This document shows, piece by piece, positions 21,817 to 33,500 of a stretch of DNA of 35,648 nt (its first letter is position 1; each line of letters begins with the position of its first letter). The translations under genes and the position numbers were made by a program. This DNA is from Porogramme epimiltina (taxonomy: Eukaryota > Basidiomycota > Agaricomycetes > Polyporales > Polyporaceae): the NCBI GenBank assembly GCA_900155495.1, contig FTLJ01000378.1, forward strand, positions 1-35,648, given 5' to 3'. Below the pieces are notes generated by a model that ran no database searches, was not told where the DNA came from, and saw only the letters and a program-made list of their open reading frames with translations.

Positions 21817-23127
21817 GGGGGAAGGGTTAGGAAGGGAGTCGTGTGAGGGGGGCGAGAACTTTAAGAGCGCGTGGAGCGGGGCGCTGAGGGGAGGACCCAG
21901 GGAGGCGGGCTCGGATGGGTGGACGCAGCAGCGTCCGATGGCCACCGCCCGCCCACATTAGGAGGTCGAGCGGGGAGAGAGGCAGGCGACAGGCGTACGG
22001 TCGACTGTGGAGCGCGAACACCGGCACGGCAGAACCCGGCCCTGAGAATTTAGAAGCCGCAGTAGTCCCCCCTTGTCCATATCCGGCACAGGCTATTTTC
22101 GCCCCTCCTATATTTAGAAACCCCGCCTGTTCCCCCCGGCGCCTCTTGCTCTGCCCGCGGCACCGCTCTCTCCTCCGCAGCCCCGTCGCGCCCTCTGTCC
22201 TCGTCCCCAGCAACCCGCCCGTGCCGCGTCCTCCCATCACCCTACGCAGTCCCCGCCGCGCCGGCTCCCCACCCATGGCGCGCCCATCTCGAATCCAGAG
22301 GGGGGGATAGCCAGACCCGCGTCGTGACGGTCCGATAGGGGGGCGAGAGGGGGCATATGAGCCAATTGAGACCAATTGTTATCCACTGTGGTTCCGGCTG
22401 ATCCAGCCTGTCCGCGGCTCGAGCTTGAACGAGACGGAATGAGTCTATCCCGTGCCAGCGCAGTTCTGGCGCTGTTCGGAACGTCCCCCATCTCTGTCTC
22501 GCCCATAAATAACCCCTCCTCCGCCGCGCGTCTCGGACATCTCGTGTTCATAAGATTGCACGAAGGGCGGACGTTGCGCACCTGACAGGGAAGCACGCAC
22601 GCAATGCCCGCCCTCCACTCCGCGCCTGGGCACCCAGACAGGAACCACTCACCCCAACAACCCTAGAAGATGCGCCTACAGATGCGCCCACCACGAGCGC
22701 ACCATCCAGATTCCAGAAAGCCCAGCTACAGGCCCCGGTACCGTCTTCGACCAGTCTGGCCAGGTGATCGCTGGAGGAAACGAGGGGTGGCGGAGAGGAC
22801 GATGGAGGTTCCCGGTGACGATGCGGCGAACAACAACGCCCGCTCACTCGGGCATGGAGGCTACCACTCCGGCCGCTTTATGCCGTGTCCATGGTCGGTG
22901 CCGACCGAGCGAACCTTGAGCCTGAGCTTGACGCTCCAGCTTGGCTCTACGAGACGCATTCTCAGGATAACACTATTCCGCGGCCTGCGCACATCTGCCG
23001 TACTTGCATCGAAGAGAAGACGATAAATAAGAATAACCTCGTTATGACCGCGAATCAAACAAAAACACGCCAGTGTACATTACTACGCTCCCTCAGGCCT
23101 AAATCCGTTGATGTCCACTGTGGCTGT
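21817..23127. other. Intergenic region and Xpt1-like promoter
   Basis: The first few hundred bases upstream of 21805 serve as the minus-strand promoter. A minus-strand frame at 22847-22548 is followed by splice-like signals (GTGAGTGG donor near 22655, CTGTCAG acceptor near 22585), but no domain or firm model emerges. The rest shows nothing gene-like. Confidence 0.4.
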
Positions 23128-25282
23128 CTACGCGTCTTCTGCGATGTCCATGGCGTCGATCTGGGACACCGCCTCAGACACATCGTCGCCGTCGTCCACC
23201 TCGACCACCTTTGACCGTCCCTTCCGGCCACCGCGCGCGCTCGCGCCCTTCGCCCGACCACCCATCCCAAGCGCCTCGCGCACCCTATCCGGGCAGCTCC
23301 CCTCGTGCGCCCTCTCGTAATGCCTGATCACCGCGTCCGGGCGCGACATCGGCTCCGACGCGCAGCTCGGGTACGGGCAGCGGAACCCGCCCGCGCCCCC
23401 GCGCCCCCCGAGCCCCGCGCCGCCAAAGTGCTTCGTGTGCACGTGCCGCGCAAACGACGACCACGCGCCGTACGTCCGCCCCGCGCACCCCGCGAGCGGG
23501 CACGCGCGCGCGCGCCACCCGCCCGCGGCGATGTCGTGCGCGCTCGCGAGGTGCGCGGTCCAGTGCGCGGTTGTGGGTGCGTCGGCGGGCGACTCGTCGC
23601 GCGCGTGCACCCGCGCGTTGCAGCCGTTGATGCCGCACACGATCGTGCCTGTTCCGTCGTCTTCGTTTGGTGCGGGGATGACGGCGCGCCGGCGGGCTGC
23701 GGGCGCGGGAGGCGGGGCGGGCGCGTCGGCGGGGTCACGCTTGCGCTTTTGGTAGAGCTGACGAGGGGCGCAGCGCGTTGCTGGCTCTGGCGTTGCCGAG
23801 AAGTAGCTGCGCGGGAAAGTGCCCCGCACCGTCCTGACCATCGTCTCCTCATCGTACGCGGGCTTCCGCATTGCGAGGGGAGAAGGGGCGCGAGGTGGCG
23901 GGACGGAGGGCGCTGACGGACCTGCGTGGCGGTGGCTGGTGAAAACTGAAAGCGAGGTTGCAAGGCCGTGAGGTCTGGTTGCGGCGCGGGATGCAGACGA
24001 AGCAGAGCCCTCCTCGAACTCGCGACGTGGCGGTTTGGCTTCTTGGACGGCGTCCAGGGCTCGATTTCGCTCGGCGCACTCTGACCAAGCTTGTTGAGAC
24101 CGCGATGGCGGAGGGACAGCGGATTCGAGACCAGAGTCCTGTAGGTGATTGAAGGTGTTTTGGTCCCTATACGTCCCCATCGAGGAAGTACTGGCCGAAG
24201 GGACGAGTTGGCCTTCGTTTTGAGACGAAGTCCCTGCATTTGGCATCTTGATGCGTATAGTCAGGCCAGCAGGTTTAGCTGCCCGGTTCCGGATGGCTGG
24301 GGCTTGGGTGATAGGGTTGCGCGGTGCGCCGCATATGTACAGTTCTCCATGCGAGCACGCCCACAGGACGATGATCGGGGCGTCGTCCGTTTCGTCGGGG
24401 CCAGATACCAAGGCAGTCGTCTCGATGTCGTCGTCCGTCTGGTCTGCCGCCGGCGCAAGTCGGGCGCGCAAAGGCGTATATCCAAGGGGTCCTAAGGTAA
24501 AGAAACGCCGCTCCTCGGGATAGACGTAGTATCGCTCCATGTCGTATTTGACGCGCCCGTGAGAGCATTCCCAGAGCTGCACGTCCCTGCCTCCATGGGT
24601 ACAGTCTCGGCGATACATCCCTTGCGGGGTGTCGAAATGGCGGAAGCCGTCGGACATTGACCTGTAAGTCGGAGAGAGGAGAGTCCACTGCGAGGGGGAA
24701 GAGTACGGCTGTGGGATGTAGTAAGGCACGTCGGGGATCCAGTCCCGGGGAGGCGCCATCCACTTCAGAGCAGGCAAGGCTTTGTCCCAAGGCCGAGTGA
24801 AGGGAGTGCGCTGACCCTTATGCTGGCGGCAGTGTGCTTCGGCAGCTGAGATACCAATCGACAGAGCTTTTCGGAACGCGGTCAAGGGACTCGGGCCGAA
24901 TCGTCGACCGCGCCGAAAAGAGTGACGGTTCATATTGGTATACTTGGACGATGCCATGCTACCGAGCGCAGACGCTAAGTTCACAGAAAGAGTGTATATC
25001 GACGTGTTTCACGTACTAGCCATGGACAACGAGTGCTCCTATTAGCGACGGCTCGTCTCCGAGTGCACTGAGCCAGCCGTGGATAATCCTTGACCCCAGG
25101 GCTGCCGTGTCTGCTGAGGTTTCAGGGTTGCATTCGCACTCGTCGTGTTCATCGTCGCCATTAATCTTGTGGATCGTGCACGCGTCGGTCGTGCAACGCG
25201 TATGATACACCCAAGACGCGAACCGTTCCGCTACCAGAGCGGCAGTGCTGTCGACAGAGCTATACGGGGTGTAAACAGCCAT
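23128..25282 (-). CDS. C2H2 zinc-finger protein with long disordered region
   Basis: The main exon (24958-23128) is one long frame of 609 codons from its first ATG at 24957. An upstream exon (25282-25017, starting MAVYTPYSS) joins it in phase through a donor TA|GTACGT and an acceptor just before that ATG, which would give 698 residues. Which start is used is uncertain. Numbering from 24957, three C2H2-type fingers lie near the C-terminus: about 441-474 (CGINGC, degenerate spacing), 486-510 (CPLAGC to HVHTKH) and 527-551 (CPYPSC to HYERAH). They are followed by a basic patch (RKGRSK) and an acidic tail. The N-terminal part holds three C[S/T]HG motifs (CTHG, CSHG, CSHG), and the middle is Pro/Ser-rich with QKRKRD. 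It is probably a nuclear regulator; the targets are unknown. Confidence 0.72.
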
Positions 25283-25699
25283 TGGGCTAACGATATATCG
25301 GTTAAGCGTTTTGGGGGATAGATGCGGGCGCGGGTGGCCAAAGGGGAGAGGGTGATAGACGTACGCGTCGAGGGGTGGTATGCGTTGACGGTGGCCATGG
25401 TGGTCGCTTTTATAGTCTTGCCTTTTCCCTTGCTGCTGCAGAGCAAAGAGATATCTCTGGGACGCTTTGCTTGATGGGAGTGTGGCCTTGGTCGCGACGC
25501 TTTGAGTTAAAAGCAAAGGAAAAAGGGGGGACGCGTGGACCACAATGAAGCAACCGGTGTGGCGTAAGTCGCCGGCCCCCCACGTTTCGTGCCACTTCAA
25601 TATATGCTCTTTTATGAAAGTGCTTTAACAGTCTGTAGTGTCATTTAAGTAACGACGTGCAGATTCGGAGTCGTTCTGCATCGCGAATCACATCTCAGC
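25283..25699. other. Upstream region of the zinc-finger gene
   Basis: This holds the presumed minus-strand promoter. The frame of the proposed first exon stays open upstream to about 25600 without an ATG, so the 5' limit of the coding region is set only by the ATG at 25282. No other feature is seen. Confidence 0.4.
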
Positions 25700-26430
25700 A
25701 GTCGAGAAAAGTTTAATGATGCTCACCGACACCGTTGGGGGATGGGATTCCTTGAAGATGTGGTTTACCTATGGGAGTATACGCGCAGAAGATATCGGTT
25801 GCTTGCTGTGATCTCAATGAACTGCTACTCACCAACAAGGACAGCTCGCGCTCCGTGATCAACGTCAATCCCAAAGCCCTCAATACCTGTTGTGCTTGAA
25901 TACATCACAGATAGCTGGGTAGACAGTTATCCACGCTGGAGGTTCGAGTCCGGATAGAGTGCCATGCCGAAGATACAGCCGTCGGTTTTGGTCGGTGACT
26001 AGGCATTCGCTCGCCGGAAGTGAGTGTGACTTCAGACTCCCTGGTTGGAGCTGTCGTGATCCACTCTTCATAGATAGGTCCACGAAGCGATGGATCAATC
26101 ATGTCTGCAACATAGTTGGATGGAAGAGGGTCAGAGATGAGGAGGAAGCATACCCCAGGCATGTAGCTGTATGTTTCTTCTGCTCACATCTTTGAGGTCG
26201 ACAGACAACGTAGCATAACTCGATCAGCTATGCCTACACGGATCGAGGGAATGGGAATGATCGTCGAACGAGGAGCAGAGTTTTCGAACAGGACTAAGAT
26301 TGCATGGTTCATGCTTCCGAGACGAGAGCAGTTCATGATAGGACACAAGAGAGAAGAGCTAATCTCCGCTGAGGCGATCGTCAGGCGCAGCTTACGTAAG
26401 GAGTGCTCCAACCATTTTCCTCATTTGGTG
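25700..26430 (-). pseudogene. Broken exon-like segments of an unrecognised gene
   Basis: Several minus-strand stretches look coding. Near 26380-26235, MNHAILVLFENSAPRS leads to TIIPIPSIR. Near 26105-26020 there is DMIDPSLRGPIYEEWITT. Near 26000-25892 there is LVTDQNRRLYLRHGTLSGLE followed by PPAWITVYPAI. Near 25885-25790 there is GFGIDVDHGARAVLVG with a GTGAGT donor. They are in the same order and strand, but the frames do not join with normal introns; the possible intron between the second and third would be only about 34 nt. I read this as a decayed gene or one with sequence errors. The first stretch faintly recalls a protease-associated (PA) domain, which I do not insist on. Confidence 0.35.
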
Positions 26431-26715
26431 CGCGCCGCTACGCCTTCGTATGTAATGACGTCATACCCAGCCCATCCTGGTGTCGTTACAGATCACTAAG
26501 AATACCTTGAAGTTGAGCAATGAGCTGACACTGAAGGCTTCCTGGCTTTTATACTCTAAAAACACTATTATGTGCGCGCGTAGTATGTTATAATTCCAGC
26601 AGAATAATAATAAAGGTAAAGTACACTAGCATCAATACGCTCGAAACAGATGTCCGTAAGAACGCCCATATAAGAAGTAGCTAATCGTCAAATGGTATTA
26701 GGATTATAGGCCCCC

Positions 26716-28104
26716 TCAGTTAATCCTTGGCCTTTTGTTAGGCGCGTCGTGCACGGCGGTGGGGCCCTCACGAGGCCGAATGCGTGGGTTTGGCGCCATA
26801 GCTATACCCATGGCCGCACCATTCAGCATGTTCCCGTTGAAGCGTGGGTCCACCTTGAAGTTATGCGAGCCCTGATATCTTTGAGCACCTGCTGCGCTCT
26901 GCGTGTACCCTTGTGTTTGCAAAGGGGTTGACCATCGATATCCAGACATCGGTGTGGGAGCCGACGCTGCTGCAGCTGCTGCTGCCGGCTGTGCGTGGAC
27001 ACCCGCAATAGGCCTATAGAGTGGCTCAAGTAAGCAATGTGTGGAGCGAGAGGAGAGAAGAGGGAGGGCTCACCGAGATGTGGGCTCTTGCCCCTGAACG
27101 CCACGAACGCCGGCTATGGGAGGAACAGGCCCTCTTGACGGAGCTCTCGGAACGAAGCTCTGTCCTTGATCGCGCTTGGGGGGCTGGGACATTCGCGATG
27201 GGCTACGTACGCAGTGGGTAAGCAGGAGCCGCGATCAAGCTGTCTACCCCTCTCGTGAGGACTTACGGATGTGTAAGGGATACACCTTGATGAGACGGTG
27301 GGCCCTGGACTGTTTGAGTCGAGGTGGTCTGGGACGCAGATCGGGGCACACGAGATGGCCCAGGCGAGCTACTATCGAGAAGAAAGAAAAAGGGTGAGTC
27401 AGTGTGCGATGACACAGTCATCCACAGAGCCGACTTACGGAGCCACTGGAAGATGGACCGTCGGACGCTTCTGAGAGTTTGGGGCCGGCGTGGCCGTCCG
27501 CGAACCAGAGAAAGAAAGAGGCATGCTCCCGGGCATGCCGGACCCAGCGAAAGCCGGGGAGGTCGCGCTACTTGGGCGGTTGACAGCCTGGGGCTGAGCT
27601 GGGGGCGTTGGTGGCTTGACCGCCGCCTGGGATCGCCTTTGAGGCAATCGTGGCAAAACACTAGGGCCGGAAGCAGTCAGGATACATCGAATTATGCGGG
27701 TTAGATCCAGCAGGCACGCACTCCGTGAGGTTCTCAGGCTGCGAAGTGGCAGCCTTTGTGTTCGCCGCCGGCGACTCGTCCGACTTGACATCCTTCACGG
27801 TGTCGGATTTCTTGATTTTTTCAATGCATGCTACAATCGCACGCATTTGTGGGTGGGCGAGTACTTTCCTGTGGGGCGGTCAGCTACAAAGGGATGGCGA
27901 ACACGAACTGTTAGAAGGCACATACTCAGCGTGAGGGCCTAGAGCGCGGAAAGTTCCTTCTGGCTGTCGACAGATGTGGAATATGCATTTGATGACTGTC
28001 TCATTGCCAAAGTTGAGGGGGTTTCCCTCTGCATAGAGGGAGAGAAGGAGGGCGACGACCTCTGTGGTGGTCAGCTCGGGGACGGAGGGTGAAACGCTGT
28101 CCAT
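26716..28104 (-). CDS. Hypothetical protein with helical N-terminus and Pro-rich tail
   Basis: Six exons (28104-27926, 27868-27722, 27660-27439, 27371-27267, 27202-27074, 27013-26716) all join in phase 2 and encode 359 residues. Residues about 12-75 form a compact helical segment (TTEVVALLLSLYAEG, FGNETVIKCIFHICRQPEG, HPQMRAIVACIEKIKK). The rest is low-complexity: Pro/Ser/Gln-rich with RG/PRG bits, an Ala run, and a basic C-terminus ending NKRPRIN, which could serve in nuclear import. I do not recognise the family. The uniform phase of five introns, each with clean GT-AG ends, makes the model secure even though the function is unknown. The next gene upstream (28609-29166) is also small and of unknown family. 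Confidence 0.75.
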
Positions 28105-28608
28105 TGCAGGCTATTGGTGGTTCGTAGTGAGTGGTGTGATACAACCTGAAAGGGACTGAGCGCGGTGGTCTTTATAGTATCGAGGAGTGGCGCTGAGTGC
28201 ATGTGGGGGGAGGCGGGCGCTTATGGGACCACAAAGCGTGTGGCCTAATGGTGGCGCTAGACAAAGATCAAAGAGGACATACCAAGGGTGGCACTTGCTG
28301 TGGGGAGCGGGGGTGAGCACAAAGACTGGCTCGTGGCAAATGGTGATCTGAGGTCCTGGGCCCCTGGCCACCTTGTGTTATGACTGAAAGGGAATAGGGC
28401 GCCAAAAGATACGTCGCTCTGTTGCGCCACCCCGACGACCACACCTACCGTCGCCGACACATGGTTTACCTTGTAGTCCAAGAAAGGAAAATCGATGGGA
28501 TCGTTAATAGTAGCTGATCACAATGAGTATATTGTACGTCTACGAGCGAGAGCTATATACAAGAACAGCAGCATTCGATCGCGAAAAGCGTCCTGTATGA
28601 GCACGCAC
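28105..28608. other. Intergenic region and promoter of the 28104 gene
   Basis: This separates two minus-strand genes in tandem. Short frames on the minus strand (28371-28111, 28481-28257) have no support. It holds the promoter of the downstream gene and the 3' flank of the upstream one. Confidence 0.5.
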
Positions 28609-29166
28609 TCACTTCCGACGTATAGACCCCCAAGTGCCCTTCCTCGGTGAGGTGCTCTTGCCACAGGCGGTCTCTGTCTCCTGCTTGTCCGTTGGAGCGC
28701 CTTCGTACTTTACGGGTGCGGTAAACACTAGCGGAGATGCCTCTGCGTTCGTCGCATTTTTACTCGCACCAGTGTTCAAGTAACGCGAAGCGAGAAAATC
28801 CTGGAGAAACCGGGCATCGGCGAGTGAGAGGGGCGGATTGTTTAGCATTCCTGCCTTGCTCAGTAGCAAGAGGGTGACGGCTGCGTATGCGCTTTGATAA
28901 TCGTCGCTTGACAGTCTAGACACGGAAATACATCATCGTAAGTGGATACAGACGATGAGAGGGTGGAGAAGGGCTTACTCTGGGTCTTCTTCCATCGCTT
29001 GTCGCATACCTTCGGCACCCAAGAGCTGTTCTAGTCGCTTGACGTCCTCATGGGACAACGGGGGAGTGAAGAGGCCTCGGGCATGGACGGCCCAAAGGGT
29101 TCGCGCTGCCTGCAGGATATCTGCATCTACAATGGATGGTGTAGCCTGATTGTGCTGGGACGACAT
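28609..29166 (-). CDS. Small protein with a duplicated helical motif
   Basis: Two exons (29166-28979 and 28915-28609) give 164 residues. The first exon encodes ARTLWAVHARGLFTPPLSHE plus DVKRLEQLL (residues about 21-49). The second encodes the related AVTLLLLSKAGMLNNPPLSL plus ADARFLQDFL (about 76-105). Both share the pattern A-x-T-L, a Gly turn, PPLS, an Asp and Leu-spaced helix, so the protein looks like an internal duplication divided by the intron. The C-terminus is short, Lys/Arg-rich and disordered. The family is not recognised; a small helical adaptor is a guess. The 63-nt intron is GTAAGC...CTAG and joins in phase. Confidence 0.7.
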
Positions 29167-29928
29167 AGTTAGAGTTTGAGACGAGGAGTGGAGGAACGAA
29201 CGTTGAATGCTGGAATGTGGGATCCCTGTGAAGCCCTGGGATTTATATATCCTGGTGTAGGAGGATTTGTGAGACAAGGAAGAATGGAATTCTTTCAATT
29301 GCGTCAAAGGGACACTCTGAGGCTCGTCTGAGCGAGGCAAGCTCCGACGATTGTGGTCAGTTATGGGTGCCCACATAACACATCACGGGGAGCACTAAGG
29401 GGAAGGTTTGGGAACGTTTTGCGAGGTGGCCACATCACAGGACGACATATTTCGGCAGTATCCAGCAGAGTGGCTGTTCTACATAAGGACCACCGCCGTT
29501 AGTACTTCGCGTGAGGAAGGGGATGGTGAAGGAGCTGCGTGTGCTGGCCGAAAAACAAACGATTGCCAGCAGACGCCGGCACTGCTTGATCTCCGGCATT
29601 GTCCGAACGTCCCATTGCGGCCGCGCGACCACGCGCCCAATCATGACCACATGAAGTGATGACATCCGGCCCTTGTCTTTCTCTGTTCCCCAACTGGCCA
29701 GATAAACCTCTGTTGGACAGCGACTCGGCTTCTCGGTGAGTAATTTCTTCACCAATAAGCTTTAATCTCACACGTAAACACTTCCCGTGGCTCTCAAATT
29801 TCCTTATTTCCAAGGCTTCTAAACGGTCGTCTGGAGCCCGTACACGAGGTCTGTGTATACACTGTTTTCGGCCAAAGATACCGGTATACTACCCCAACCA
29901 ACATGTTGTCTTGAGGTGTGAGTCAAGT
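29167..29928. other. Intergenic region upstream of the 29166 gene
   Basis: Overlapping minus-strand frames (29755-29435, 29813-29499) lack motifs and splice support. The region should hold the promoter of the gene starting at 29166. Nothing else could be supported. Confidence 0.45.
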
Positions 29929-30344
29929 TCATCGGCGACGTCTACAGCGTGACGCCGGACTAACCTCTGTTCTATAACTCTCAAACCTAGATCTCTCGGG
30001 CGACGCAAAGCCGAAGAGGCCAACGTCAAAGGCAACAGCGGACCCCCGAACGCACCATGGAATCTCCCGCGGGCGGTGCTCAGTAGTTCTGCAGAGGGTC
30101 ACAGTCTGTCGTGCCAGGGCATCCGGCTCATCGAGCGGCACTGCGCCGATTAGTATCTCTCCACAAAAGACTTCGCCGCTGCCGCAATAGGACACGGCGA
30201 CTCACCGCACTTTCGGTGAATATGGCTTCCTACTCGTGTTATGAGGCTTCTCAAGTGCGCTGACGGCAGTGTCCCACCTTGTAGGCAAAAAGCTCCGATG
30301 GACATCCCCAAGGGCCAACATGATGTCGGATGATATGGCCGTAT
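29929..30344 (-). CDS. Fragment of an unrecognised gene (two joined exons, 5' end missing)
   Basis: Exon 30344-30206 follows an acceptor TTGTTTAG and reads IRPYHPTSCWPLGMSIGAF, then LPSAHLRSLITRVGSHIHRK. A GTGAGT donor, a perfect TACTAAT branch site and a GCGCAG acceptor define a 65-nt intron. Exon 30140-29929 continues in phase with PLDEPDALARQTVTL and VRGSAVAFDVGLFGFASPER and then stops. That gives 116 residues without a start. Possible upstream exons (30408-30370 and one near 30570-30498) connect in phase but are weaker, and the intron before 30344 would be only 39 nt or so. The family is unknown. The intron signals are the main support. Confidence 0.38.
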
Positions 30345-30575
30345 CTAAACAAAACAGGCTGCGCAGCTGGCAGGCATGTGTACCCAAACAGATGCTTGGA
30401 TCAAAGGGGCCGGCGTGAGTGTGTCCTATGCAGGCACTGTGACTCGACCAGGTAGAAGCCACTGCCACGCTGTGATTAAATTCCTGCGGACGCACACACT
30501 CACGACATTCGCAGCGCGACGCGCCGTCTGTCCGTCGGCAGGCCCCGGCTCGCTCAAGACATTCAGACACCCGAG

Positions 30576-33500
30576 GTAAGCACACCATTACTTGGCATGG
30601 GCTGAGCGCACCCTGATCTTTCCAGCGCCATGGACCAGGCGCAGCCACGCACGCCCCGCGCCGGTCCCACGGCCCCCAACCGTTTAATGCGCGGCGCCCA
30701 CTGCATCCGCGCGCACCTGGGGAACGCATTCAGCGCAGGACGCGGCGTGGCGCACGTCCCCTGCCCAGAGCGGCCGTTCCCTGCCACGCTCCCGCACCGA
30801 GCACCCCTGGCGTGCGCGCGCCACGGCCCGGCCGCGCGCACGCAGGGCACGACGTCCCGCGAAGCGTCCCAAGGCGGGCGTGACGCGACGGCCGCGCTCG
30901 GCCACCCCCTCGTCACCCCCCCCCCGGCCGCCCCTCCGTCGGGTACCCGTCCGCCCTGGCGCAGGCTCGTGCCCCAGGCGCGTCGCACAGGCTCTTCCCT
31001 GCGGTCAGCCCGGGGGGTGCGCGGACGGATTTGGACGGCCAATGGGCACCCGCCGCCGGCCCCGTGGGTGGGCACGCAGGGTTCTGTGGGTCCACCCACG
31101 CCTGGCCCTCGGGCTCGGGCTCGGGCAGGCGGGCGGCGCAGGATAGAGTATTAGGTACAACCCCCGAGAGGCCCTGGGGCGCCGCGCCGTTCCCGATATG
31201 GCTGGCGATCCACCGGCCGGACGCAGGGCGCAGGGCGCGCGTGGGAGCGCACCCCGTCGGGGCCACGGCGGCCGGCCGTGGCTGGCTGCTGTTGCGCTTC
31301 GGAGGTGACGACGGGGACCCGGGCGAGCGGGTGCGCGCAATTTGTCGAGGGGCGGGCAGGGACTGCTCGCGCGGCGGCGGCGGATCGCGTGTGCGCCGCT
31401 CGGGAGGGCGTGGTGGCCGTGCGGCAGCGGCGCCCCCTGCGGCGCGGAGATGATGTGGTTGGCTTTGGGGTGCGGGTGGGGTGGCTTTGCTGCAGGAGCC
31501 CTCGCATGTTTTTGAACGGCCTTCCGCTCGCGCGCGCTCTTATTGTTGGGCGGGCACCGGGCGTGGACTCGAGGGACGCCTGGGGGCAGCGTGCCGTCGA
31601 CGGGGACGCGCGACGGGGACAAAGGTGTGGAGGCGACCGCGGGCGGCCGCGGAGAAGGCGGGGGCTTCCCCGCGCGCGCCGCAGAGACGGCGCCAGGAGC
31701 TGCATAACGTGTTCAAGGGGGTCGGCGTTGTGGTGGCCCGCGACGCCCTCGCTGTGTCCGTCGTCGATCGTGCTCCCTGTCCCACCCCACAGACGTGCGG
31801 GGTGGCGGACGCCGACTGACGGGCGTGGATGCAGCACTCGCGCCATCGACGACAGCGGCCAATGTTGCGGAACTGGACTCGCTTCGTCGAATCTGGGCTG
31901 GGCGTCTGGACGCGGTCGCGCATCCCGGTGAGTAGCTTAGATGAAGTTTCTATGGATACGGCAACGTCGAGTTAATATACCGCTTCCTTCCAGGACCGCC
32001 CATCAGCCACGCTCAAGACTCGCTGGAGCGAGGCCGAGCAAATGCGGCAGAGACCGTGCCTATTAGTCCTGACGAGGGCTGGTTTGTGCTCGCCCAGGTG
32101 CGCTCCTCGGACGCGCGGGGTGCGCCCGCTCGCCAGGCTTTCACTAATATGCCCTGCTGGTGGTCGGGCTTCTAGTGCGTTTGAACGCCGCAAGAGCGGG
32201 AGATTGCGATCGTGCAGGGGCGCGTTATGCACTCTTCATACCGGGGAAAAACTTGGACCGAGTCGCGTCGATCTCCCAGCGGGCGCAGCTGCTCGCCTCG
32301 AGGATGGGTCGTCGCCGGCGGCCTTCCAGAAGCGGCAGGACGATGGACGGCCGCGATGGGCCTGACAGGGAGTGGGCGTAGCGGGCCGGATCCCGGAGCG
32401 GGGAGGCAGCGTGGGTGGCTGAAAGGGACAGACGCCACTCGGTGGACGCGGCTCGGCGGACGTGGCTCAGTGCTTTTCCTTGCGCTCTCCATCGCCCTTC
32501 ACGCTCTCGCACGGCCGAGCAGAAGCTGGATGGTGCACACCGTCCGTGTGCTGCAGTGGACATCCAGACGAGCGCCGCAGCTTCTCCCGCGTAGCAGCAC
32601 CCCCCAAATGCGGCACACCCACCGCGCGCACCAAGCCCGCGTCCCTCGGGTTCTGCAGTCCCCCCATTCTTCTCGCGGCGCCGTCGACTTGCTGCCTCGC
32701 CGGGTTCTGCCCTGCGTCCCTCTCCACCTCGCGCGCCCTTGCCAACCCCAGCGGTTTGATCGCCGGACCCCAGCGCGCGCGAGGCGCGAACGCACAAGCG
32801 GTAGCAGGCGCGAGGCCGCTGCGGGCAGGGGCGACCCGCACACGCCCACCCCCCGTCGCGACCGGTAACTCACCGCGCGCGTCGGCTGGCAGGGGCGTGG
32901 CCGACGGCACACACGCGTGCCCACGCCGCGGAGCGGCCGCATGGCCCGCCCTGTCAACGCCGCGTCGCGCGCTGTGCGGCGGCCCGGGCTGCACGTCAAC
33001 GCGTCCGACGCTTAACGGTTAAGCGGCGGGCGCGCGCCCGCTGGTGGCGTCGCGTCTCTGCGGGTCTGAGCGTGGGCCGACGCGCCTGGCGGGGCATGAC
33101 CTGAGCGTGACGTGTACCGCGCGGGGCGCGCTGGAAAGAGACCGGAGTTGCCGAGCGGGTGCGCTCGCCGGCGCGTGCGAGTGCGGGTACGGTCCCGAGG
33201 GGACGGGTCCGTGGTCCCAGGGCGCGGACCTGGTTATGAGTGTGGGAGCGGACGGAGGGGGGGATGACGGAAGGGGGCGACTGGGACGAAACAGGCCCGC
33301 GAGGAGAGGGCGTCGGTGATAGGCCGTGCACGTCTGGGAGCAGGTGGGCGGGCGGGAGAAGCGGCTGGGGCGCTCGCTGGGGGGCAGGGAGGTCGAGCAT
33401 CAGAGGAAGACGGGGACTGCGCCCGGGAACGCGTCAAAGGCGTTTGTTGCGAACACGGCACGTCCGGGGGCGTCCCACCTGCGACGTGCTCGCTGTGGTC

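Noticed and set aside
25941..25951. GGTTCGAGTCC, a perfect match to a tRNA B box
   Set aside because: The T-stem has three mismatches, no proper A box or acceptor stem can be placed upstream, and the site lies in a stretch that reads as protein on the other strand.
31005..31846. Large overlapping frames on both strands in the GC-rich block
   Set aside because: Low stop-codon frequency at very high GC explains them; the products are Arg/Pro/Ala/Gly-rich with no structure.
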